NCBI GenBank assembly: GCA_033557675.1
Contig: JAWQRM010000129.1
Coordinates: 1-29,599 of the forward strand
Direction of reading: 5' to 3'
DNA length: 29,599 bases
Origin: Coptodactyla brooksi
Taxonomy: Eukaryota; Arthropoda; Insecta; Coleoptera; Scarabaeidae
Shown here: positions 1-8,200 of the stretch, piece after piece
How the letters are laid out: each line of letters begins with the position of its first letter
How positions within the stretch are numbered: the stretch's first letter is position 1
Notes under the pieces: model-generated
What the model saw: only the letters and a program-made list of their open reading frames with translations
What the model was told of the DNA's origin: nothing
The model's database searches: none
Position numbers and translations under genes: made by a program

Positions 1-39
1 AATTTTGATTTTAAAGATCACTTAATAATTATACATACT

Positions 40-183
40 TCAAATCAAACTATGCCAATTCATAAATTTATGGTACGTACTTTTATAAATTTCCTTTAAC
101 TTCTGAGGCAATAGAGAAGCAGTAGTAGTTTTCGCTGCATCCGTAATACCTGGTGGAGTACATATTTCTATTTCACAGTCATT
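40..183 (-). pseudogene. Remnant of an insect tyrosine-recombinase-like N-terminal (SAM-like) domain
   Basis: A minus-strand open stretch of about 47 codons reads CEIEICTPPGITDAA, then SLLPQKLKEIYKSTYHKFMN, and stops shortly after the residues NW. This order (acidic start, PPGI..AA, SLLP.K....Y...Y..F..W) resembles the N-terminal core-binding domain of recombinase-like proteins that are multi-copy in insect genomes. The family name is from memory of that motif and is not certain. There is no in-frame ATG; a stop lies just upstream and another ends the frame at 40-42. No catalytic region is seen, so this is a fragment. It lies inside or beyond the presumed intron of TOM1. Confidence 0.4.
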
Positions 184-389
184 AGTTATTATTCAAACAA
201 ATAATAAATTGATAACTGTAGAAATTTAATACATTAATTTGTAATGAACGTTTCCAAATGTGCTTGTCACAGTGTTTATAGGGTGTATCGGCATTTTGAC
301 AATTCATTTCTATGACAACGATAGAAATTACAAAGAACGTCGCCTAATATTATAAAAAAAAATTGCCTTCACACCTGTCAATTACCTGT
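184..389. other. No recognisable gene
   Basis: AT-rich sequence between the recombinase-like remnant and the composite repeat. I see no coding frame and no clear repeat boundary. Confidence 0.5.
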
Positions 390-446
390 ATGTGTAATAA
401 TTAAAGTAGCCCTTAAATTTTATAAGGACTACAAAAATACCATAAT

Positions 447-512
447 ATACAGGGTGTTCCATTTAAAAATCTAAAGTTGAGTAGTTTTTAGGATACACCG
501 AACACCCTGTAT
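447..512. repeat. 66-bp module with 13-bp inverted ends (copy 1)
   Basis: Starts ATACAGGGTGTTC and ends GAACACCCTGTAT, so the termini are inverted repeats around an AT-rich centre. A second copy lies 290 bp downstream. Short palindromic modules of this kind are common in insect genomes and may be non-autonomous transposon ends. Confidence 0.75.
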
Positions 513-736
513 GTTTGAAAATGATTTCAAATTGTGAAGAATTCGATGAGATGAAGCTTTTGTTTGAAACATTTTTTTGTAAAAAGAGCAATAACAGTTT
601 CAAGAAAAATTGTGCATTAACAACTGTCATGTTTTTTCAATAATACGAAATAACGCTCAAACGGTACAATTTGGAACTAATGTATAATAACTAAAGTGAC
701 CCTTAAATCTTACAAGGATTTCAAAAATGTAAAAAT

Positions 737-801
737 ATACAGGGTGTTCTATTTAAAAATCTGAAGTTGAATAATTTTTAAGTAAACCGAACACCCTGTA
801 T
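737..801. repeat. 66-bp module with inverted ends (copy 2)
   Basis: Same termini as the module at 447-512, with a few substitutions inside. The flanks also match (ACAAGGA before, TTCGAAAAT after), which shows that the whole 290-bp unit was duplicated and not only the module. Confidence 0.75.
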
Positions 802-1192
802 ATTCGAAAATAGTTTCAAATGTTAGAGAATTCGATGTCGTACAACATTTATTTGAAATATTTTCTTCTAAAGAGAGCTATAACCGAGTTTAAAAACGAA
901 ATACCCTCTTGCCCTGTAGGACTGTATTTTTTACAATAATGCTTATAACTCGAGAACCGTTGATTTTAAGCATGTACTATTTTTATAGTTTTTTACTCGC
1001 AATTTTATGTAGATTACAAAAGTATATTTTGTTACAAATATTTGTAAAAAAATAAAAAAATTTGTAGGTTAAGTACCTCAACCATATGTACAATTTTTTC
1101 GAAATCCTTATTGTGACCAGATTATATAATAAATAGCTTATATGTAAAATATTGTTTTGATTAGTCTAATAGGACAAGAGATAAATGTATCA

Positions 1193-1241
1193 CAGACGGA
1201 CGGACGTACGGACAGACGGACAGACGGACAGACGGACAGAC
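1193..1241. repeat. (GGACAGAC)-type microsatellite
   Basis: Imperfect tandem array built from GACGGACA units, ending in GACCAACC. It is embedded in the composite repeat; copy B near 28595-28615 has only a vestige (TAGGCAGACCAAC) at the same point. The array therefore belongs to this repeat family and has expanded here. Confidence 0.85.
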
Positions 1242-1959
1242 CAACCACTCAAAATAGCATAGATAGGCTACAAATAGTCTAATTCGTCAAGATCTATCAA
1301 AATCTCGACATCGATTTTTTTTGCGAATGCAATACTTTCTCTTTATACCTATCGGTAAGAGAAAGTAAAAACTTAATAAAAAACTAGAAAAAATAGTAAA
1401 AAACAATAACAAGTTTCTTAGATGATAATTCCTTTTTTTATGGCAATCAATATGGATTCAGAAGAAAACTAACACCAGAATAGCAACTGTTGATGCTGTA
1501 ACAACTCTGCAAAGGACCACAGATAATAAAAAAAATGTTTGATCGTATTCTCTTCATACATGATCTGTTTGAGCATTATGCTAAATGCACAAACTCTCTG
1601 TTCTCGAATAGTTAATCAGCTCAGACATCCATGAACATCACACGAGGCGAGCCAACCACCTAAGTCAACCAAAGGTTGACGTTAAGTGAAATAGTTACGA
1701 TTAAAAGTTAGATATGTTGGCAACACTTCATGAGGGAATACTTCACGACAATGTTGCCACACATTTTGACTTGTTGTTTTTTTGTGTTTAAAATTGACTT
1801 GGTAAGTAATTATATGTACACAGCTGTATGAGTATTTTGATTTCAAAGGATTGGTGTTAAATGTATCCAAGACCAAATACCTAATATTCAACCAAAATCT
1901 GCAACTTCTTCGTGACTTAGAATGCAATGAAAGCCCTATTGAACACAGCAAACAAACAA

Positions 1960-2475
1960 AAAATAAAGATGAATGAGAAATTGACATGGACAGATCATAT
2001 TCAGCATATTCTCAAAAAAAAATACCTCTGATGATAGACATCTTGAGAAACAGATCTGAATACATATCCACCAAAAATAAGCAAATGTTATATTCCTCAA
2101 ATATCCACAGCCATCTGACGTATGTGCCGATAATTTGGGGACAAGCGAGTATAGATGATTTAAGTGTTGTAAAAGTTGCTTAAAATAAAAGAATCAAGGC
2201 GCCTTATAATTTATACACTAGAACACCAACGGACATACAATCATCAATATAGCCAACTTTCCTGGGAATAAAGATGAATGAAAATCTTGAGAAACAGATC
2301 TGAATATATACCCACCAAAAATAAGTGAATGTTATATTTCTCAAATACTCACAGCCATCTGATGTATGTGCTGATAATTTAGGGACAAGCTGCTTGGGGA
2401 CAAGGAGCTGTTGTAAAAGCTGCTCAAAATAAAGCAATCCGGGGGCTCTATAATTTACTCAGTAGAACACCAATG
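1960..2475 (+). repeat. Partial tandem duplication inside the LINE
   Basis: The segment of about 1960-2235 and the segment of about 2262-2475 are diverged copies. Both start AATAAAGATGAATGA, share AACAGATCTGAATA and CACAGCCATCTGA, and end at AGAACACCAA.GGACA. The second copy lacks about 50 bp that encode WTDHIQHI in the first. Confidence 0.8.
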
Positions 2476-2799
2476 GACAGATTATACAAGGATTATAACG
2501 CCACTCCAATTGAGCAAATTATAGTGCTTGATTGTATTCTCTTCATACACGAAATCGTTAAATGCATAAACAGATCTGTCCTCGAACTGTTAATCAACTC
2601 AGACATGCATGAACATCAAACGAGGCAAGCCAATCACCTACGTCAACCACGGGTACACAGCATAAGATTTAGGATAAACACAGCATTATACAGGGGCATC
2701 CTAGAGTACAACAATCTGCCAGCACATATTCATGAAAATCTGTGCTACAAAAACGTTCAAAAAACTATTATAACACATTATAATGAAATTGTGATATAA
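2473..2799 (+). pseudogene. C-terminal end of the LINE ORF2 protein
   Basis: An open frame of 108 codons covers the region after the reverse transcriptase: MDRLYKDYNATPIEQIIVLD at the start, then a basic middle with HQTRQANHLRQPR, then ILEYNNLPAHI near the end. The motif YNxLPxxI close to the C-terminus is typical of jockey/CR1-type LINEs. The frame is in register with the preceding decayed copy but is cut off from a functional reverse transcriptase. Confidence 0.7.
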
Positions 2800-2901
2800 A
2801 ATGTGATTTTTTATTGTTTAGTCGTCTGGTCATTTACAATTTATGTTTATACTGAAGTGAGTCTGCAAGACTCTGAGGACTTGTAATACATAAATAAATA
2901 A

Positions 2902-3564
2902 AAGCACCCAGGTCACACACTAACATAAGGCAGTATTTAATTGTTGATGTTTATATAATCATTGTTTTCTTAATTTTTATAATAATTTGATTATTATTCA
3001 ATGAGCTTGTAACGAGATCAATTACTTATGAGGATGAAGTTCACTATGGCCCTGTTTGGTAATTGATCCAAATGAGTTATCACAGTTGGTGTGGAATTCA
3101 TTGAAAAAATAAAACATCGTCAATATTTGTAATTCAAGTTGATAAATCAGATGATGGATTACATAGATTGCATTGTGAAAACATAATTTTTTGTTGCATT
3201 GACTTTGTAATGCGTTAAATGCATTTGTAGCCATTCCACAGATTGGAAATTTTGTTAATTTTGTCGATTGGCCCCTGATGGTTGGCAAAATGTGCTTTGA
3301 GCTGGTATTTTTTAGTTTTGGTGTAGTGATGGCAATTGTTTAACTGGATTCTGTAAATCTAGTATTAAACCATTGTACCTAGTACACTTAATAATAGTAC
3401 CGAACCCGTTAAGGTAGCATAATCAACCTATCCCCAAGTTCTGATCGCCTTAAAAAACATACAGGAATAAATAACAAAGTTCAACAGAACATGAAGTCGA
3501 ATTACAAATTAATGTGGCAAGGTCCACAAATTGTCAGCGTGCTAGTGCTTCTAGAGCAGCTAAC
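2902..3564. other. Intronic or intergenic stretch with a diverged hammerhead-like motif
   Basis: An 88-codon minus-strand frame at 3022-3288 resembles nothing I know. Its upstream flank holds a diverged copy of the motif listed at 3266-3345. The rest is AT-rich and featureless. Confidence 0.4.
3266..3345 (+). repeat. Diverged copy A of the hammerhead-like dispersed motif
   Basis: Contains CTGATG, then AAAATGTGCTTTGAGC and TTTTGGTGTAGTGATGGCAA. It aligns with the better copy at 20115-20200 but lacks most of the segment that would form stem II. It keeps CTGATG where the other copy has CCGATG, so CTGATGA is probably the ancestral form. Confidence 0.5.
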
Positions 3565-3857
3565 TGCACGTATATATACATTTATTGATTTTGTTCTCTT
3601 TAGACCAATCAATAATTTTATCCAGATTATCATGGAAGGCCTGAGTCACTGACAGCTGCGACTTTAGAACAGATTTTCATGCCGTCAGCATAAGCAGGTA
3701 TTAAACAATCTAATCTAGATAAAAGATTATTTACACAACTTCTTGTGTTGGTTGACATTCTTATGCTAAACAGCTCAATAAATACTAGCATGAGCCCGTT
3801 ACCATTCAGGACACAATGACAGTATTGGTACTTCGAGGGAAAGGTAATAAACTGCAT
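3565..3857 (-). mobile_element. LINE reverse-transcriptase fragment
   Basis: Minus-strand reading gives LLSRLDCLIPAYADGMKICS and then, after a frame change, HDNLDKIIDWSKENK. YADG at this point corresponds to the YADD catalytic motif of reverse transcriptases, with the second aspartate lost. The following DNLD.I..W...N is the usual LINE continuation. The wording differs from the LINE at 6913-7560, so it is a second family or an older copy. Frameshifts make it inactive. Confidence 0.6.
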
Positions 3858-4067
3858 ACAAAAGAAGCCCTTGAAAATCTACAAACAGAAAAACAGCTAC
3901 CAGGACAGTATTTTTACCCTACTATGAAAGTTCCAGACACATATATAAGCAATTTAATAATGACAAAAGTCAAAATGTGTTGTGCACCACAAAAACTCAC
4001 CACAAACACTCATAAATATTCATCGGCACAGGATGAAAATTCAACACCATTACATTTATATTATTAA
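3816..4067 (+). other. Unrecognised open frame of 83 codons
   Basis: Starts MTVLVLRGKGNKLHTKEALE. I do not recognise it. Its 5' end overlaps the antisense LINE fragment, so it may be fortuitous. No splice partners or promoter signs are apparent. Confidence 0.2.
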
Positions 4068-4169
4068 AAAACTCCGGAAGTTAGATGATTACAAAATACA
4101 AAATTTTAAATGTTAATTTATATTGATCACTATTTAATTGGAACAAATATTAATTAAACAGTTGCTTAC

Positions 4170-4947
4170 CCTTTGAGGTGTATGTATTGGCGCCATGGCA
4201 TCTAAATCCGTAGGTGGAAATTCAATTCCCTTAGCTCGTAAATCGCTATAAACCGATACGACTCCAGCAAAGTCAGGTTGATTTCGAAAAGCGTCGGCCC
4301 ACGATTGAATCAAACTCAACACTTTTTCTTGTACAGCAGTAGGTGGGTCATTTTTGGGGCCAATTAATTTAACCTAAAAGAATAATTAAAATGTCTGCAA
4401 ATCGAAGCATTAAATATTATCCTTACAAGATCTTGCACAAAATCTTTTCCACACACGAGAACGTGGAATTTCCTTCCGCAGTTTTTCACGCACGTTTCTA
4501 AAACGGTCAACGTATACATAACCACCGTGTAATTCTTTCCCGCATTTTGCGTCAGTCGTTTACGAATAGCTTTAATAGCATCTCTTGGTCCCTCCTCAGT
4601 TTCGTTTACCATATCGCATATTTCCATGTTTAGAGCCCAGTTTTCTGATGCCAATGTCCCATCTGTGGCTTGTTCTACAATTTTATTCAAAAACATCTCA
4701 ATTCAGTTTTGATTTTATTTAAAAAATCCACTTTACTGATGTAAATGCACAAAGATTTAAGGTAAATAATCTATCGAGATGTTTTATCGTTATTTAGTAT
4801 CGACACACAATGACAACTAACAAAAAGCTTTGTTAGGTTAACATACTTTTCCTCGCATAGCAATAAACATTACTGTTTCTCACCTATTCTACTACCGACA
4901 GGCGTGGAAAATGGATTTCCACCTAAAGTGTTCGCAAAAAACGACAT
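4170..4947 (-). CDS. Tom1: TOM1 (target of Myb1) family VHS-domain protein, first three coding exons
   Basis: TOM1 proteins are endosomal adaptors that bind ubiquitinated cargo, clathrin and Tollip. Three exons on the minus strand (4947-4884, 4674-4427, 4373-4170) join in frame into 172 residues. They start MSFFANTLGGNPFSTPVGSR and contain ATDGTLASENWALNMEIC, TVLETCVKNCGRKFHVLV and SLIQSWADAFRNQPDFAGVV, the hallmark helices of the VHS domain, ending at IHTPQR. Junctions are G|gtgag ... ttgtag|AA, CTT|gtaagg ... cttttag|GTT and AGG|gtaagc. The methionine at 4694-4696 is intronic. The GAT domain and clathrin-binding tail (vertebrate TOM1 is about 490 residues) are not found downstream as far as position 1, so the next intron must exceed 4.1 kb. 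It is full of transposon debris. Confidence 0.93.
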
Positions 4948-5288
4948 TTCTAGACAATCACTATTATTTTGCAGACGTATATCGCTTGACTTGTCAAAAT
5001 TGACACCTTGCTCACCAACCTGATAGTACTAAGTTAACAAAGCTGATAAAAATATTTTATTAGGGGATTAAATCACAATACCCATATCTGCGGATAAAAA
5101 TAACGTTATCATTTAAACAATTCATATCGTATTTACGTTTCTAAATTATAAATTACTTTCCCAAAATAAAGGTTGGTAGCACTGAATGTTAAATTTAAAA
5201 TAACGCGTCTCCAAGCGTGTATAGATAAAACTTCAAATTCTCAGACATTTCGCATCTGTAATAAGCCTTTCAGACCGATTCTTCTAAA
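4948..5288. promoter_or_regulatory. Shared divergent promoter region of TOM1 and DRC3
   Basis: Only 341 bp separate the two divergent start codons, so both 5' UTRs and core promoters must lie here unless upstream non-coding exons exist. I see no convincing TATA box and no clear RFX X-box, which one would look for ahead of a ciliary gene such as DRC3. Confidence 0.6.
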
Positions 5289-8200
5289 ATGAATCCGTGT
5301 ACAAGCAGAGAACCTCAAGTTATAGATCATCAAATGATCGAAAAATGTTTAGAAGAACAAGGGTTAAAAGGCGAAGCTGGACGATTAGCACGATTAGAAG
5401 GAATTACATGGGATGAAGTTCAACAAATTAGATTGGAGTTTATGAGTACAATGTAAAACCGTATTTAAGGAAATTAAAAAAATAATAGCTTTTTCAGATA
5501 TCCTCAGAATTGATCACCTATGGATGCTGCCGGGATTAAGAAAACTGAGTTTGAGTAACAATCTAATAGAGAAAATAGAAAACATTGACGCCCTGGTAAA
5601 TTTAGAAGAATTAGACTTGTCTTTTAACAAAATTAAAAAACTCGAAAATCTGGATAATCTGATTAATATACAGATTTTGTCGGTGTTTAATAATTTTATT
5701 ACGACAATTGAAAATATGGATAATCTGAAGAATCTGATGATTTTTAGTATTGGAAATAATCTCATTGACGACAGGAATAATGTAAATTAGCATAATAATT
5801 AGGTGTACAAAATTTTGTCTATACAGATTGAATGCGGTAGGTAATTTATTTGAGAAAATTCCCAAACTTGAAATCTGTAAATATGTCCGGAAATCCCTGT
5901 GCTGAAGATAAAGGATTCAGACTTTTCGCTTGTGCATTTCTAAATAAAGTAGATTACTATGAATACAGGAAGATAACGGATGAGGAAAGGGAAGAAGGAT
6001 GTACCGTACACCGGTGAGTGATTTACCCATCTTCACTTATTTGAAACTTTAATAACTTAAGCGAAAGTATTTATTTAACTTCAGACTCACTTCAGAGAAC
6101 ATAACAATACAGTTAATGCAGCAAATAATAATATATGTATGCTGAGTATGGTATAAATATAAATTGTAATGACTAAAAATCATATTTTTTATTGTATCAT
6201 ATCAGAGGCACAGTTGCCACTATTTCTGTTTGTTCCCATGTGCGTCGGCCAGCTGATTTTGGTTGTTTAAGTTTAAAGGTTAAATTGACAGCTGGCTGCG
6301 GTAGTTACCATCGCGTTATTTAATGCACTTGCAAAGTAAGGTTTACTATAGATCGAAATTGTTTAATAAGCAAACATTTCGTCCTGTAAGTAGAGAGTTA
6401 TTAGCAATTTTGAGTTTAAAACCAAAAAACAAATAAAATACAATTCTGTGTTAATTGATTGTAATAGATTGATTGTAATAACTTTAACAATAAATAAAGA
6501 TATTCAAAACTGCATCATATTCTCAAAAGATATTTAAATAATAAAAATAAATATGTACACTATGTAAAATAAGTTTCAAAATAACTAACAACTGTAAAAT
6601 AAATCTAAATAAATAAAAAGAGGCAGAAAAATAATGCATATAAATAAAAATGCTGTAAAAGGGCAGAAAATCCATTCTTGTATCACCTTTTCTGTGTGGT
6701 TTATGGTGTTCTGCAACATTGCAGTCGCAGGTGTAACACAGTCCAGGGCTTTTTTCCACATAGCTAGGCACTTCGTTGTTCCATAACCATCTCGCCTCGT
6801 ATGATTATTGTGGTAGTTTTTTGCAATCCCCCAGATATTCTCTATTGGATTGAAAATACAATGATAGGGAGGCAGCCTTAAAACTTTGTGACCACACTTA
6901 GCTACAGTTTGCTTGCTGTATTCAATAGGGCTTCCATTGCATTCTAAGTCGCAAGAAAGTTGCAGATTTTGGTTGAATATTAGGTATTTGGTCTTTGATA
7001 CATTTAACACCAATCCCTTGAAATAAAATTCTCCATCATGTTCAGATCCTGGTCCATCTTCTCACATCATCTGTGAACAACGTGAGTTTACCTTGGAGAT
7101 TAAGGGGACCAAGATCATTAATAAAAATGATGGAGAATAGCGGTGATAGTGCCAAACCTTGTGGTACTCCTCTTTTGATCATCTTTGTAGTACTATCCTT
7201 TCCATTAACAACAGTGTACTTCTTCCTATTTTGTAGGAAAGATTTGATCCACAGAAATCCATGTCCTCGTATACCAGCATCTTCCAATTAACTTTCCAGC
7301 TTATCGTATTCTATGGTGTCAAAAGCTTTCTGTAAGTCAATGTGCAATGTTGCTACAACTTTTTTGTTATTTACGGTCCTTTATAGAGTCAGTACAGCAT
7401 CAACAGTTGCTATTGTGGTTAGTTTTTTTTCTGAATCCATATTTACTACCACAAAAAAGCAATTATCTTTTAAGAAGCTAGTTTTTCTGTTTTTACTAAT
7501 TTTTCCAGAATTTTCGAGAACATTGGAACGTTGAAAGCATAGAAATTGTTAAATGTAGGAATAGGCTTAATGAAGATACAGGGCCAATACCGATTAGCCC
7601 TTTGTATAGTTTGATAGACCAGGTTTAATAGATTTAGAGGAAACGCTGGATGGGTGGCGGTTGTAAAGTGTAGGGCCAGGGGCTCTGTTAGCGAAACGTG
7701 CGTCGAGCATCCTCTCTACAAATTTTGGCGTGGTGGTGACTTCGTTTTGCTTTGTTACAAGGACAAAGGTTCCAAACCCTCAACTTTATTGAAGCGTTGC
7801 AAATTGGTCTGCAATTCTTCATTGTTCTTAATTTAATTTTTAAGTAATTAATTACTATTTAATAACATGCGACCTCTGCTTTCGTGACAGTTGCTCTTAC
7901 CATCTGAGCTATGCAGTGGCCTCCCCTCTCTTCAGAAAATCATCCTTTTGTTTTCCCGTTTGAAACCCGAACAAATGTAACCCACTACGTGTATTCGCTA
8001 AACGAATATATTGCGTCACGTTTCCTTGTAAATTATTATACTGCAAATTTATATTTAATTATTGCTTTCTAATCATCCTAAAAAAATTAGTAAATATATT
8101 CATTTACATGCATCCGTTACTCAAAAACTTCTTTTATAATACCGTTTCATTGGAATATAAGACATATATGACAATTTCAAAAAATTGCTGACTTCTGGCT

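Larger units (their letters stand above)
390..1290. repeat. Composite dispersed repeat, copy A, with an internal tandem duplication
   Basis: Two similar units of about 290 bp lie head to tail, one from about 390 and one from about 680. Each carries a 66-bp module. A following part (about 933-1035, containing AATAATGCTTATAACT) and an end part (about 1160-1290, containing GATTAGTCTAAT and AGTCTAATTCGT) recur in the same order near 27517-27620 and 28563-28660. This is therefore a dispersed repeat family with at least two copies in the window. No protein is encoded. Confidence 0.75.
1410..2901 (+). mobile_element. Rearranged, decayed LINE (jockey/CR1-like non-LTR retrotransposon)
   Basis: Pieces of one LINE family lie in plus orientation. 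About 1410-1525 encodes a reverse-transcriptase start (FFYGNQYGFRRK). About 1535-1765 is a displaced piece of the 3' coding end. About 1850-2235 carries the post-RT region (VSKTKYLIFNQ-type, then MNEKLTWTDHIQHI and PIIWGQASIDDLSVV). About 2262-2800 repeats part of this and runs to the end of the protein. A tail at 2890-2901 (ATAAATAAATAA) fits a LINE 3' terminus. Stops, internal deletions and duplications make it inactive. The minus-strand LINE at 6913-7560 is the same family, with near-identical stretches. Confidence 0.8.

Noticed and set aside
1193..1241. Possible CRISPR-like short repeat array
   Set aside because: Contiguous units without spacers in a eukaryotic genome; it is a microsatellite.
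4674..4696. Methionine start MFLNKIVEQ for the TOM1 exon
   Set aside because: The bases 4696-4675 are intron ending in ttgtag; the exon begins at 4674 and joins the MSFFANTLGG exon with correct phase and family match.
5514..5865. Minus-strand frames of 83-84 codons over DRC3 exon 2
   Set aside because: Antisense shadows of the leucine-rich repeats (Asn/Leu-rich codons read as Ile/Phe on the other strand).
7073..7534. Plus-strand frames of 72 and 73 codons
   Set aside because: They are antisense to the reverse-transcriptase remnant, which has clear GVPQG and F.DD motifs on the minus strand.
7866..7926. Functional tRNA gene
   Set aside because: The T arm is missing and the base before the anticodon is not T; only the D-arm half is intact.
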